A DNA stretch of 64,000 nt from Berghia stephanieae (taxonomy: Eukaryota; Mollusca; Gastropoda; Nudibranchia; Aeolidiidae), in contig CM067452.1 in the NCBI GenBank assembly GCA_034508935.3, forward strand, positions 10,168,930 through 10,232,929, in the 5' to 3' direction. Position numbers and translations under genes: made by a program. Under the pieces are notes generated by a model that was not told where the DNA came from, ran no database searches, and saw nothing but the letters and a program-made list of their open reading frames with translations. The stretch's first letter is position 1. Every line of letters begins with the position of its first letter. This document shows positions 1 through 10,589 of the stretch, one piece after another.

Positions 1-256
1 CCACAAGCTCATCAGCTGCAGGAATGCTACTTAAAGAGGGAGTTCACCAACAAAAAAGAAGTGGTGTATAAGAAAGTTATAAACAAGCCTGTGGCCATCA
101 TCTGTGATGAAATGTCTGATGATGTTGGAAGGTGGGTTTTGTTTTTTGTTTTTGACTGACAATGTTTGTAGAAACTAAAGCGAAAGAGTAATTTATATAT
201 AGGAGTAGGAGGCAGGTGAATACACACACACACACACACACACACACTCACGCACA

Positions 257-341
<85 letters not shown>

Positions 342-2627
342 GCGTACTACACAACACAACATACACAGTGATCAGTTCGAATCCTTAGTTTGAATTCTAT
401 AATTAAATGCTGAGAGCAATTATGATATCACTTTTGCATCCTTCCCTATATGTTATTTGTGTTTTCTCTTATTTGTATCGCCTATCTTTTCAGGTTTGTC
501 CTCAATGTCTTAGCTGCACCACTGGAACCCTTGAGCGCTGATGTGGACAAAGTCCAAAGTTACCTCTTGGACACAAGATTTTTGTCTGTCACAAACCACA
601 CAACCGTTGCGACGGCCATAATTGAATGCTTAGTCTCCACTGGCATCAAGTTTACTGACGTCGTCACCGTAAACACAGACAATGCAGCATACATGAGGAA
701 GGCTTTCAATGATGTATTGAAAGGGCTCATGCCAAATGCTACGCATATCACATGCATGGCTCATATCATGAGCCTAGTGGGTGATGCCTTCAGAAAGCCC
801 TTCAATCGCACCAACAAATTCGTCAAAGCTGCAAATGCGATATTTTGGAACGCCAATGCCAGAAAGGCAAGATATCTGCGATTCCTGACACCACTCGTCA
901 AATCTCCAAAGATGCCTCCAAACCCAATCGCTACACGGTGAGATTTTGAGAATTTTCCTTTCTTGGTCATGATTCATCTGGGTCTTTAAAAAAACTTTTT
1001 TCACCTAAAGGTGACACATTGTTAATATTGGATATTGACAAATAGGAGGGTCAGTCATTCTTATTACCTAATTTGATATGTTAGTAAACATATTTAGTAG
1101 TATCATGTTACAGTTATAGTAATCTGCTCCCTTTTTTTTTGTTGAAAAGATGAGCTTTAATTAAGTATCTGACTGGGAAAGTGCTTGCTATGGCTTAATA
1201 GAATTGATTATTCCATTATGTTATCTTTTTAGATTGTCATCATTTTTTTATTTCAAAGTTAGTTTGCTTTAACCATTGATATAAGAAAATGCACTAGAAT
1301 TTTTAAAAATAAATATTGGAAGCTATCTTGCACAATTATTTCGGGGTAAAGTAAGAGGGTCATAGTCAACCATTAAAGTCAATGCCTAACATTAGTCCTC
1401 ACTAGGTCAAGTCATATGATGATGGTAAATTCAACAGACTATACTATAAGGCCAAAAACTGATAGATTAAGTAGGTATAATGTTATCTTCTTTTCAAATA
1501 AAAATTCAATTTAACAAATGAATTAAAAATGCATCATTTCTTTTACTTCCTTTTCAAAATCCAGATGGAATTGTTGGTTTGAAGCGGTCTCATACCATGA
1601 GAAAAATTTGCAGCACTTTGCCACATTCATTTCGAAGGAAATGGAGCACTGTGGGCGCACGGCTCCAGAGTCGTTAGTCTACTTGAATGATATCCTCTGC
1701 TCGGTGTCGGAGCGCCAGTTAATTCAAGCAGAGATGAGCTTTATAATCCAGCAGTCTCAGTCCATCGTTGTAGCTACTGATGTATTCCAAAGCCAACGTC
1801 CAATCGCCATGACAGTAAATATTCATTTTCTCCTCCTACCTTTAAATCTTATTTTATAAGATTAAGAGCAGGTATCATTATTAATGAAACGATTCCATCT
1901 TTGTTGAAACTCTGCCTTTGGACACAACATTATAGTTGAATGTCTTTGACTAGAGCAAGAAAAGAATTACAAAACAAAAATACTTTCTTATGTTTTTTAA
2001 TCCTTGCCTTATTCTTATTTCTATTTTCACCAGGCGTGGTCAAAGCTCATGGAAATTAAGGACCAGTTTTCATCTTGCCATGTGACCCTACAAGATGTAG
2101 AAAGACACTGTCCGCATGACCTGGACCAACATCTCAAGCTTCAGCTCCAGGATAGTTTTTGTCAAGCTTTCTCTTTGGCCAATGAAAAGCTTGAGAAATA
2201 TTCATCGACGGAAGGCCAACCAGGGATGGAATTATTGAAGGAGATACCTTTCTTCAATCCTTGCAATTTAGTGTTCATTGCTGACTCTGATATTGATTCT
2301 TTGACCATTCCTGGTATTCATGAAGTACCTCGTGTAGAAGTACTTCGATATAAAGAGTCTCTTGGTCCAAGAGCAGTGTCGGCATCTGGAGGCATTCCAC
2401 TTGATCTGACTGTTTTTTGGAACAGTGTTAGCTCAGATGTTCCCCATCTTGCTACGCTGGCAAAGAGATACATATACACCTGCCTTAATTCTGCTGATGC
2501 TGAGAGGTCCTTCTCCATTTATAATCTTGTATTTTCAGACAGGAGAAGGCGGCTCAACGAAGCAAACTTAAAGGCTTTGGTGTTCCTTTATTATAACAGT
2601 TTTATTTCCTATGAATATCTTGTTTAA
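1..2627 (+). CDS. hAT-family transposase-like gene, spliced, 5' end outside window
   Basis: Four exons join in frame: 1-131, 494-937, 1565-1814 and 2034-2627 (TAA). All introns are GT/AG and phases match: the junctions give G-R-F-V, T-R-W-N and M-T-A-W. About 472 residues lie in the window. Visible hAT landmarks are the first acidic block ICDEMSDDVGR (exon 1), VNTDNAAYM with the second Asp and the following C-x-AH (exon 2), TRW at the exon 2/3 junction, and the C-terminal dimerisation motif NSADAERSFS...RRRRLNEANLKALVF near the end, with the conserved Glu. The catalytic D-D-E set therefore looks present. No stop or frameshift was seen. It could be an intron-bearing autonomous hAT copy or a domesticated hAT-derived gene; the sequence alone does not decide. 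The first intron holds a long CA/TA microsatellite. Confidence 0.8.
221..338. repeat. (CA)n then (TA)n microsatellite
   Basis: About 27 bases of CA dinucleotides are followed, after a short spacer, by about 80 bases of pure TA dinucleotides, inside the first intron of the hAT-like gene. Confidence 0.97.
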
Positions 2628-3148
2628 TTAAATTTTGATACCTCTCTTTGCAGGTTTTTCGTACTTTTGTTTTGATATAAGATTAAGATTGATGTTTTAA
2701 ATCATTTTTCATTCTGATCTGCACCTGAGTGACTTTTGTGTGCATCTTCAGATCATTGTAGTATTTGGGGTCCCCGGGAACGAAAAAAAGTTATCCGATT
2801 AGTTAACAAAATTTGCAAAATTTGGCAATTTTTACGGCAAAATGTGGCAAATTTTTCTATTTTTTGTGGCAAAATTGTCATTTTTTTGTGGCAAAATTTG
2901 GCAAAATTTGGGATTTCAAATGGCAATTTTCCGCGATGCCAGGTTATCGGTAGATAGGGAACAAAAAAAAAAAAAAAAAACAACCCCCCCCCCCCCCCCA
3001 AAAAAAAAAAAAAAAAAAAAAAACAAAAAAAAAAAAAATAAAAACAAAAAAAAAAAAACAACAAAAAAACAAAAAAAAAAAAAAGAAAAAAAAAAAACAA
3101 AACAAACAAAAAAAAAACCTGGGTTTTTGTTTGTAAAATCTGTTTGTT

Positions 3149-3204
<56 letters not shown>

Positions 3205-3807
3205 GGGGGGGGGGTAATAATAAAAATAGAACCCTTGGACTTAATTTGTTCCGACTACTTTTTGAAGAAAACATATACGATAACTGACGCAATCTTCAAA
3301 GATGTAAATACTGTGTGTTAATTGACTAACCCAGGACTCGTACTGAATATTATATTAAATGAATGCATGGGCGGTGCCGAATGTGTTTTCATAGGTATAG
3401 ATACCACTAACCGAATTTTAAGATTGGGTGCATTCATTTAAACGGTTGACCATTCCAACAAACTAAAAAATCAATACTTAACTTTTTTCTTTCTTCCCCT
3501 TACTTCTAACCGTCTGCACGGTTCATTAATTATGGTGCACTCGCCTCATGTACCGGATATAATGTATTTGAATGGTTAGAAGTTGCATTCGTGTTGGTGG
3601 ATTATAATTAATTATGTATATCGGCCGTTTCAAAATAACGCCAAATTCGAGTCCTCCAAATTTTCAAAAGTCAAGTATTTCCAACATACTCAATATTTTG
3701 TGTATGCTTTCTGTGATCTGTATGCGACATAAAATTGTAATAACAGGGCTTAATGAGTTTTCATTGGTCACTTATTTAAGTATTTGTGAATTACAATCTA
3801 CATGTTG
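2628..3807. repeat. Low-complexity spacer: TTTGGCAAAA repeats, poly-A/C, (GA)n, poly-G
   Basis: Between the hAT-like gene and the OTU-bearing element there is no recognisable gene. At 2807-2925 degenerate repeats of GGCAAAATTTG occur. At 2960-3118 there is poly-A broken by a poly-C run (about 2984-2999). At 3149-3197 there is a (GA)n array followed by poly-G (3199-3214), together forming a roughly 65-base all-purine run. Reading frames through it (poly-Lys, poly-Phe, RERERE) are composition artefacts. From 3215 to 3807 I see nothing identifiable. Confidence 0.85.
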
Positions 3808-4146
3808 ACTCATTCCTGTTACGCTAAAAAAAATATGTCACATTACATAAGTTAACACATTTTTGGACAATTATTGAAATAAAAGATTGAAAAACAATAA
3901 ACACAGAGCATTGATACTAATTTTGACAACAAAATGACATTTATTGTTTTACAAAAGGCATTCAGAAATCAGTTTTTGAAAACAAAGGATATTATTTGAG
4001 CAATCATCATCTCCAAAAATTTATAGGAAAATGACAAAAATAAAAATTGTTTACCAGAGTCCAGGTATATAAGTGTTAAACCACCACAAATAATATTTCC
4101 TTTCAAGTATTTATATTTAGCATGAAAAACATGAAAAAGTCATTCT

Positions 4147-4218
4147 TAACAGGAATGAGTTTGTGTAACAGGAATGAGTGGACGTAACAGGAATGAGTTT
4201 TCTTTTACAGGAATGAGT
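4147..4218 (+). repeat. Left cluster of four GTAACAGGAATGAGT motifs
   Basis: Four copies of (GT)AACAGGAATGAGT occur in direct orientation at about 4147-4160, 4165-4179, 4184-4198 and 4206-4218, with 4-8 bp spacers. They lie just downstream of the OTU relic on its coding strand and are inverted relative to the outermost left copy. Confidence 0.9.
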
Positions 4219-4261
4219 AATTACAACATATTTATTCGAAAGGATTATAAATTCAATACGC

Positions 4262-6140
4262 TTAGTGATTGAAACTCAGAAGGGGAACAAAATGGTTAGG
4301 GCGCCTATACGATGATTTGGGGCTTATGTTGGTAGAGACCCACAAAAGAGCACCAACATTGTTTGTTAAATTCAGGATACTCTTTCGTTGCACTTCGGAA
4401 TGTTTGGATAAACAGACAAAAGAGGCATTTTTAAAATAATGGAAAGAGCGAGAAGCTACCACATACACATGTATGATTTTGGTTTACTTAATGACATAAC
4501 GTCCAGTTTGAAAAACTCTTCCAGGGTAACTTTATCATTTCTGTGAACATCGGGAATATAAAGGTCCAAGTTTGTGACAAAAATTCAACAACTGTCTGGA
4601 TGTTGTCATTGAGTGAAGCAAGGTTTGAATCTGACAAATAATGGTTCTTGTGTAAAGCCAGCTCTTGTATCAATCTTACTCGTATTTCGTCTGTTTGTGT
4701 GTCTTTGCCAAATGCATACACTGCACCACTGGCAGGCAGGCAATCCCCATCGGCCCTCAGCTTGACAGGAAATAACTGTTTCCCATCACACAGAGATCTA
4801 GGTATATTATTTGAAATTAAATGTGTACACCTATTGTCAATACCAATGCGAGTTTTGATTACACTTCTGCTGGCCCCAACTATTTCACAAACACGTAATG
4901 CTTGATTTTCACATTCATCAACCACTTCATCAATGATTTCCATTCATTCAATCTTTGAGAAAACCATTGTAATCGATTTCAGTCGGCATCACCGTAATGT
5001 CAATGTCATCTTGGTCATGTTCATCACTTGATTCACTGTTTAAGTCAACCGGTGCAACTTCAGGCATGACTCCATCATTACATTTGAAAACCTGTTGCTT
5101 CAAATCACTTTGTAGAAATGAATGAAATTTAATTGATGTGACCAACAACATTATTGAACATTCTTGACTCCTTTTCTCCAAAGCGCTGAAGCAAGCATGT
5201 TAATGTTTTCACATTTTTTACATGCACATGTTTCACTGTCCCTTTTTCTTGGAGTAACAACCCAAAATGGCTTAAGTCGGTAGAATGAAGAAAATGACAC
5301 GTATGGGTCGCAAGAGATGTATCGCTTGTACAAATGTGACATTGTATCACATATTAGTCTTCTTTGTTTCTTGACTTTATTTCTTGTTTTTGTATTTCTC
5401 TTTCCTGGAGCTAATTTAGAAGTGTCACCTTTCAGGAAAAAATCTCTTACTATTTGCTTGACAAGATCTGGAAATTTTGGAGGCATTTGACGTCGTTTCC
5501 GAATTTTTCAAAGAGTTTATATTTTTTGAGAGTCATACCAGCTGCCAGATGTTTCACGGATGTGTACATGTGCCTTCTGTTCCTCAAATGTTTGATGTCT
5601 TATAGGAGTGCAGAATGATTTTGTAATGTTCTTTTCACTGTTTTGTTTTTTCTGCTATCTTTCAAAAATTTTTCTAGTTTTTGATCGGGGTGTCAACGAA
5701 AGTTTTTTTTTTTTTTAATGACCTGTCCCTGAGCTTTTTGTACTTTTCGGATTTCTTTTTCGATTGAGAAAGAGAGGACAGCCTTTTCACTTCTTCAAGA
5801 CTTTGGTTTTTCAACATTTAGGTTTCATTGGCTGTTTTAGTAGCTTGATATCTTTGACGAGAGACATACTGGAGTGGAGATTTTGAGTGTGAGGATGGAG
5901 TGTAACTCAGGTCAAGATTTTGCTGTTTCCGGTTTGTAGTGTGTGTGTGATAATTTTTTATCCAATTCTTTCTGTTTGCGTTGTTCTCTTGGTGTCTTAT
6001 CTTTTATGGACTTTTTCGTTCCATTCGATTTGTCGCTCTGGTATTTGTCTTGTTCTTTTTTTAAGATTAACAGCACGTCGAATAGGAACTCCATCTCGTC
6101 TTTGACGGTAAAGTTGTTGCTCTCGGCTGACATCATGGCT
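4262..6140 (-). pseudogene. Protein relic of the 3.8-7.4 kb element: Lys-rich N part, Cys block, OTU/vertnin-like protease block
   Basis: Read on the - strand, the recognisable parts in order are: a charged, Lys-rich N-terminal segment (about 6140-5650); a segment with WVVTPRKRDSETCACKKCEN (about 5486-5151), whose Cys pattern suggests metal binding; an acidic linker (about 5180-4948); and an OTU-type block (about 4943-4262) with LRADGDCLPASGAVYAFG, holding the presumed catalytic Cys, and RRPNHFVPLL, holding the presumed catalytic His. DGxC followed by NHxxPL is the layout of OTU and vertnin-like cysteine proteases. The gene is broken. The domain call rests on motif memory, not a search; I do not recognise the Cys block as a named family. 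Confidence 0.5.
5319..5380. repeat. 62-bp segment with an inverted second copy at 6273-6335
   Basis: This segment, part of the coding relic, reappears as its reverse complement at 6273-6335 with one or two differences. The second copy starts directly after a decayed motif hairpin, so a piece of the gene was copied in inverted orientation about 950 bp away. Confidence 0.9.
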
Positions 6141-6239
6141 TTTTTGGCCTTTGTGATAAGAAAACAAAATAAAACAATCGTTACAACAAAGCTATGACCC
6201 TTGAAAATGAACAATAATATCAAGTTCCATTTCGCCACC

Positions 6240-6272
6240 CTCATTCCTGTTACAAAACAAGGTGTAACATGA
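6240..6272. repeat. Decayed motif hairpin (second copy of the 6979-7017 hairpin)
   Basis: CTCATTCCTGTTAC, then the spacer AAAACAAGGT, then a degraded right arm GTAACATGAATAAAG. Left arm and spacer are identical to the intact hairpin at 6979-7017. Confidence 0.85.
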
Positions 6273-6631
6273 ATAAAGTCAAGAAACAAAGAAGACTATT
6301 ATGTGATACAATGTCACATTTGTACAAGCGATACCGGGCCGTTAAAATCATAGTAATCATCTAAAATGTATCTGAGCCTAACAGGCAACAAACTATGTTC
6401 GGACATTAGGCATTTGGTATTGGCAAGGTAACTTTGCACTAAAAATAGTCTTTCAGCAATGGAAGAAATTAATATGTAAACAATAAAAATTGTTTTTAAT
6501 GGTAACGTTGTAACAATGAATGTTACCACTTCAATGGACATAGGCCTGTAACACTTCAGTGGTTTACAAAACACTTTACCAAACACATCCTTATGAAACA
6601 AAGGAATATGCTATGAATCAATAAACCATGT

Positions 6632-6830
6632 GGAGGCGCCGTGGCCGAGTGGTTACCGAAAGGGACTCCCGACTGGGAGATAACAGGTTCGAAAACCTCC
6701 ACAACCATAGAGTGGTTTCCTTAATCAAGGAAATTCATTCCGGTTGCTTCACCCAGGTGTATATCATGGTACCAGTGCTGTTGGGGAATGTAATTTGCTA
6801 TAGACCAACCTCGTATTCATAAGTTAAATG
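6632..6830 (+). mobile_element. tRNA-derived SINE (family J), nested in the OTU element
   Basis: A tRNA-like head, CGTGGCCGAGTGGTTA (box A), is followed by GGTTCGAAAACC (box B) at the normal spacing. A unique body runs to roughly 6830. The acceptor stem is not complementary, so this is a SINE head and not a working tRNA gene. The 3' boundary is uncertain. Confidence 0.65.
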
Positions 6831-6940
6831 TCTGTTTCATGCTACAGCAACAGGGATATGCTCCGATTCTATGGGCCATTATGCTCCAAAGGACTTAGTG
6901 ACAATAAAACATGTGTTTCATTTTATGAAAGTTCACATTC

Positions 6941-7032
6941 CTCATTCCTGTTATGTTTTCCTCATTCCTGTTACATCCCTCATTCCTGTTACAAAACAAG
7001 GTGTAACAGGAATGAGTGTAACAGGGATGAGT
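6941..7032. repeat. Right cluster of motif copies with a perfect 14-bp hairpin
   Basis: Three copies of CTCATTCCTGTTA(C/T) (6941, 6961, 6979) are followed by two inverted copies GTAACAG(G/A)... (7003-7017, 7018-7032). The third and fourth form a perfect hairpin: arms 6979-6992 and 7004-7017 with a short AAAACAAGGT-type loop. Confidence 0.92.
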
Positions 7033-7388
7033 TTATCTCGCTTCGATTCATACTATCCCTAAAATATGATTTACTCCAACATTAAAGTATGACTATTATT
7101 TAGAGCCTTAAAAAAGCTATAAACTGATACTTTTTATTTTTAATACAAGTTCTAATTTAAATAACAAGCCCTGGTAACAGGAATGAGGGTCATGGTCTAA
7201 TGTTGAACATTACTCACCATTCTTGAAGCGGTTTTGATCTGGAAATCACACTGAATGAAAAACCATGTGTTTGTAGTTTCGGCCGTGATGGAAAAGGGGT
7301 AGCTACGGCGAGAAAACATTGTTAGTTGCACTTCTATTGTTAAGAGGATTTTAATTGGTTAATTTTCACTGCCGTTACAGGAATGAGT

Positions 7389-7967
7389 AGCCCCCTTGGG
7401 GACAGACTTTATTAATATATAATAAAACTTTTAAAAGTCTGATTGTTACAAACTTTTATGAGGATGTTAGAAGATGGCAATTTGCATCAGGAGAATTCAT
7501 AGGTGTATACAACAAGAGACTCCATTTTGTTAAAAATTCGACTTAAAGCCATCATGCAAAAAAAAAGGACAGGGTATTTTCCTCTACCCCAGTCAATACA
7601 AAACGTCATATCTATCCTGAATCTCTCTCGATTTTCGTTTTTTATGTTTCATACAAGTTAGTAATGTGTAGTGAGACTGTGTAAGCAAGTATTTGCTAAC
7701 AATATATGCATCAAATATTTCAAAGATCCAATTAACGTCACAGGACAGGAATTTGGCAGTTTTTTTAAAAAGGCCGATATACGCCTCTACACAACTAAGT
7801 TCTTGACAATGATGTGAAAACGTCGGCTGGGAAATTATTATCATATCATATCAGTAATATGGCTTTAAAATGGACCAAGTGTGCCTCACACCGCAGCCAT
7901 CGTTAAGTTATAGCCTGACCTTGGCCTTCGTAAAGTTATGGCCTGATACCGTAGCCATCGTTATGTT
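7389..7967. other. No recognisable feature, except short CGTAGCCATCGTTA repeats at its right end
   Basis: AT-rich sequence without a credible reading frame. From about 7890 a short unit containing GCCATCGTTAAGTTATAGCC is repeated two to three times with divergence and leads into the foldback element. Confidence 0.5.
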
Positions 7968-8335
7968 ATAGCCTGACACTGAAATCCAAAAGGACTGTTT
8001 GACGTCATCATTTGGTTTTTGCACCCCCTTGTGAGTTGTCGTTAGTAGTGCTCATGGAAACAAGTTATTTCATTGGTTGAACTATTGAATACAACTCACG
8101 ATTTGTTTTCTTTGCTGGCAAAAGACTGGCATTTTGACGTCATTTTTTGGTCAGTGTCAGGCTTAAAGTTAACGATGGCAACGCTGATACTGACCAAAAA
8201 ATGAGTTGTATTCAATAGTTCAACAAATGAAATAACTTTCCATGAGCTCTACTAACGACAACTCACCCGGCGGTGCAAAAACCAAATAATGACGTCAAAC
8301 TTCCAGTCCTTTTGGATTTCAGTATCAGGCTATAG
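7968..8335. mobile_element. Foldback MITE with about 130-bp inverted arms (family G)
   Basis: TATAGCCTGACACTGAAATCC... at 7968-8097 is matched by its reverse complement at about 8200-8335 with few mismatches. The loop carries GACGTCATTTTTTGGTCAG sequences. No coding capacity. A deleted relative lies at 8530-8680, and a more diverged one at about 13640-13890. Confidence 0.8.
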
Positions 8336-8522
8336 ATAGTATGCAGATGACGTCACTCAGGCCTTTGTTATTGTTTTTGCCATCCGCGTTTGTGAGTTGT
8401 TCTCACTAAACTGTATTAACCAGACTATAAAAGTATATGGTTACACAGAGTTTGTGTGTTGGTCCGTTATACTTCCGGATGGCAATGTTGTGAACTCCTT
8501 GGCCAAGCGCATTCTATCTATA
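8331..8522 (+). mobile_element. 192-bp MITE (family F), copy 1
   Basis: It begins TATAGATAGTATGC and ends GCGCATTCTATCTATA, which are imperfect terminal inverted repeats. The body contains GATGACGTCACTCAGGCC. An almost identical inverted copy of the same length lies at 9091-9282 and a diverged one at 12667-12867. Confidence 0.85.
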
Positions 8523-8529
8523 ACAGAAC

Positions 8530-8680
8530 GATGGCTACGGCCTGACACTGAAACCCCAAAAGACGCATTTTGCCGTCATTTTTTGGTGAACTATTGAATA
8601 CAACTCACGATTTGTTTTCTTTTGTGGCCAGACTGGCATTTTTTGGCCAGCGTCAGGCTATGGGTAAGTGAACGATGGTT
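8530..8680. mobile_element. Deleted family G foldback copy
   Basis: It contains CGGCCTGACACTGAAACCCC, GAACTATTGAATACAACTCA and GCGTCAGGCTATG, the same blocks as the arms and loop at 7968-8335, but with one arm largely missing. Confidence 0.7.
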
Positions 8681-9090
8681 ACGCTCAAATGCCCTTAAAA
8701 CACAAGTTACCAAAGTATAAAAACGACAGAAACTGAAAAAGAAGATAATTTGAAATAAATAAACATCCATCCTTATTATTTGCCTATTATGAATTCTCAG
8801 TCACATATATGTAATTTAAAGCAAAAGGTTCCCTGTTCAAGGGATTTTATAAATTCATTAATATCTCGGGGATCTTCGGTTTGATATTTTAGACTGCTCC
8901 ACGTTTTGGAAGTGCCATGCGGAATATAAATGTACTGTATTCTTACTTTTTGAAGTTGAGCATTTTGAATGGATATTTTGACTCCATCTCTAAGCGTGAT
9001 GGTATAGCTGGAGGGTAATAAAAAAAATCACTGTATTTTACGTTGTCAAGACCGTGGACAGTATTGTCTTTTGGAATCACCTCTTCCGTC

Positions 9091-9282
9091 TATAGATAGA
9101 ATGCACTTGGCCAAGGAGTTCACATCATTGCCATCCGGAAGTATAACGGACCAACACACAAACTCTGTGTAACCATGAACTTTTATAGTCTGGTTAATAC
9201 AGTTTAGTGAGCACAACTCACAAACGCTGATGGCAAAAACAATAACAAAGGCCTGAGTGACGTCATCTGCATACTATCTATA
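9091..9282 (-). mobile_element. 192-bp MITE (family F), copy 2, inverted
   Basis: Reverse complement of 8331-8522 over its whole length with only a few differences. The two copies flank 568 bp and form a long inverted repeat. Confidence 0.88.
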
Positions 9283-9689
9283 TTTCAATCATGTTGAAAA
9301 GCATTTTTAGCGAGGGAAATTAGCTAGAGTAAAATTGTGCCAATTAGTGATGAAAGCACCAAATTTGGCACAAAGTAACTTGAGACCACTATTAATCGAT
9401 GTTGATATAGAACCACATTGAGAAATTCTCCTAACAGTGTAAAATAGGTATGTGCAAATCAGCCTATGAGCTATATTATTACAACAAAGGGAAATATTTG
9501 TTGACAATTCGGCGCTTCAAAAATATATTATTTCTAGCCCTTGAAAGCGATTGATTTTGTGGCTGAAATAATTATCATTGCTAAAACTGAAAACTGTGAC
9601 TTTATGTGATATTATTATAGTATGGGCCGGTAGTAGAGCTTTATTATGAGGAATGGGGAGGGGTGCTGGTGTTAATGCTATTGTTGTTG

Positions 9690-9792
9690 TTCTGGTCGTC
9701 ATCCTGGTGATGTTAGTGATAATGATGGTGATAGTGGTCGTTATGATGGTGATGATGATCGTGGTAGTGATGATGATGAGGTAGGGATGAGG
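9690..9792. repeat. Degenerate (GAT)n/(GGT)n trinucleotide tract
   Basis: GATGGTGATAGTGGTCG-type trinucleotide repeats. The reading frame through it is a composition artefact. Confidence 0.85.
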
Positions 9793-9834
9793 CACATTAA
9801 AACCGAAACTGAACACGCAATTCTATTTTGCTGT

Positions 9835-10510
9835 ATGGAAAGCCATCAAATTATCGCCAATAAACATTACGCCATTCAATGAGCGTGGATTATCTTCCTA
9901 ATTTTAAGACTACCAATCTTATCAAGGATTGAAAGAAATAGGTACGATCTCAATATCGTATGCCTTCAAGAAATGAAACGACCCGAAGCAGACCAGACTG
10001 TTGAAGGGAATCGACTAATAACCTTTCCACACGACAACAGACAGGGGTTTCTAATATCTCAGGCATGGCTACCGCATCTGGAAACATACGGACAATAATT
10101 ATATTAAACAGCAGATCTGCAATCATAATCAAAACTCATATGCCCACCGAAGTATCAACAGTCATCGAAGCTGATGAAATAGAAAACCTCATAAACAAAC
10201 AGAAAATAAGATGTCATACTGGTGGGGGATTTTAACTCAAAAATAGGCCAGAAATTTGAGAAATCAGAAGGTGAATGTTGTTTAGATTCCAAAGGAAAAA
10301 GAAATTGTAATGGTCAACGCCCAATTGATTTTTGAACAGAAAACCGAATGTTTATTGCCAATTCAGCATTCAAGCATCCATCTGGACATAGAACCACATG
10401 GGAAGGATCAATAAAAGCGAATGACAATCCATCGTAGAGATTTATAACCAAATTGACTGTTATTGTCCTAGAACAGTACAAAAGACACTTAACAATGCAA
10501 GGACATATTC
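9835..10510 (+). pseudogene. LINE (RTE-like) endonuclease relic
   Basis: Broken frames read YDLNIVCLQEMKRPEADQT (about 9937) and then VGDFNSKIGQKFEKSEGE, followed by KRNCNGQRPIDF, NRMFIANSAFKHPSGHRTTW. These are the apurinic-endonuclease motifs (QE, GDFN, rN..G) of non-LTR retrotransposons. It is interrupted by several stops and lacks the reverse transcriptase. It covers the part of the protein missing from the truncated LINE at 60896-63201 and may be the same family. Confidence 0.75.
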
Positions 10511-10589
10511 TGGAACAAATGTAGAATGTTACTGTTAGTAACTACTTTCATGCAGTCAGTTAATTATCATGCTTCGTTATAATTGAATT

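Larger units (their letters stand above)
3808..7388 (-). mobile_element. Worn element with subterminal GTAACAGGAATGAGT repeats and an OTU-domain protein relic
   Basis: The outermost copies of a 15-bp motif face inward as an inverted pair: ACTCATTCCTGTTAC at 3808-3822 and its near reverse complement at 7374-7388. Further copies cluster next to each end (4147-4218 on the left; 6240-6272, 6941-7032 and 7174-7187 on the right), about 13 in all. Coding remains lie between them on the - strand. Terminal inverted repeats plus subterminal repeat clusters are typical of DNA transposons, where transposase binds such motifs. I see no convincing target-site duplication, and I cannot place the element in a named superfamily. 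The coding region is broken in several places, so this copy is a fossil. Confidence 0.55.

Noticed and set aside
450-493. Met start at 450 for a separate small gene
   Set aside because: Bases 450-493 are the end of an intron; the frame is entered by splicing at 494 and continues the hAT-like gene.
6632-6700. Possible functional tRNA-Ser/Leu gene
   Set aside because: Boxes A and B are present, but the acceptor stem cannot pair and a SINE body follows.
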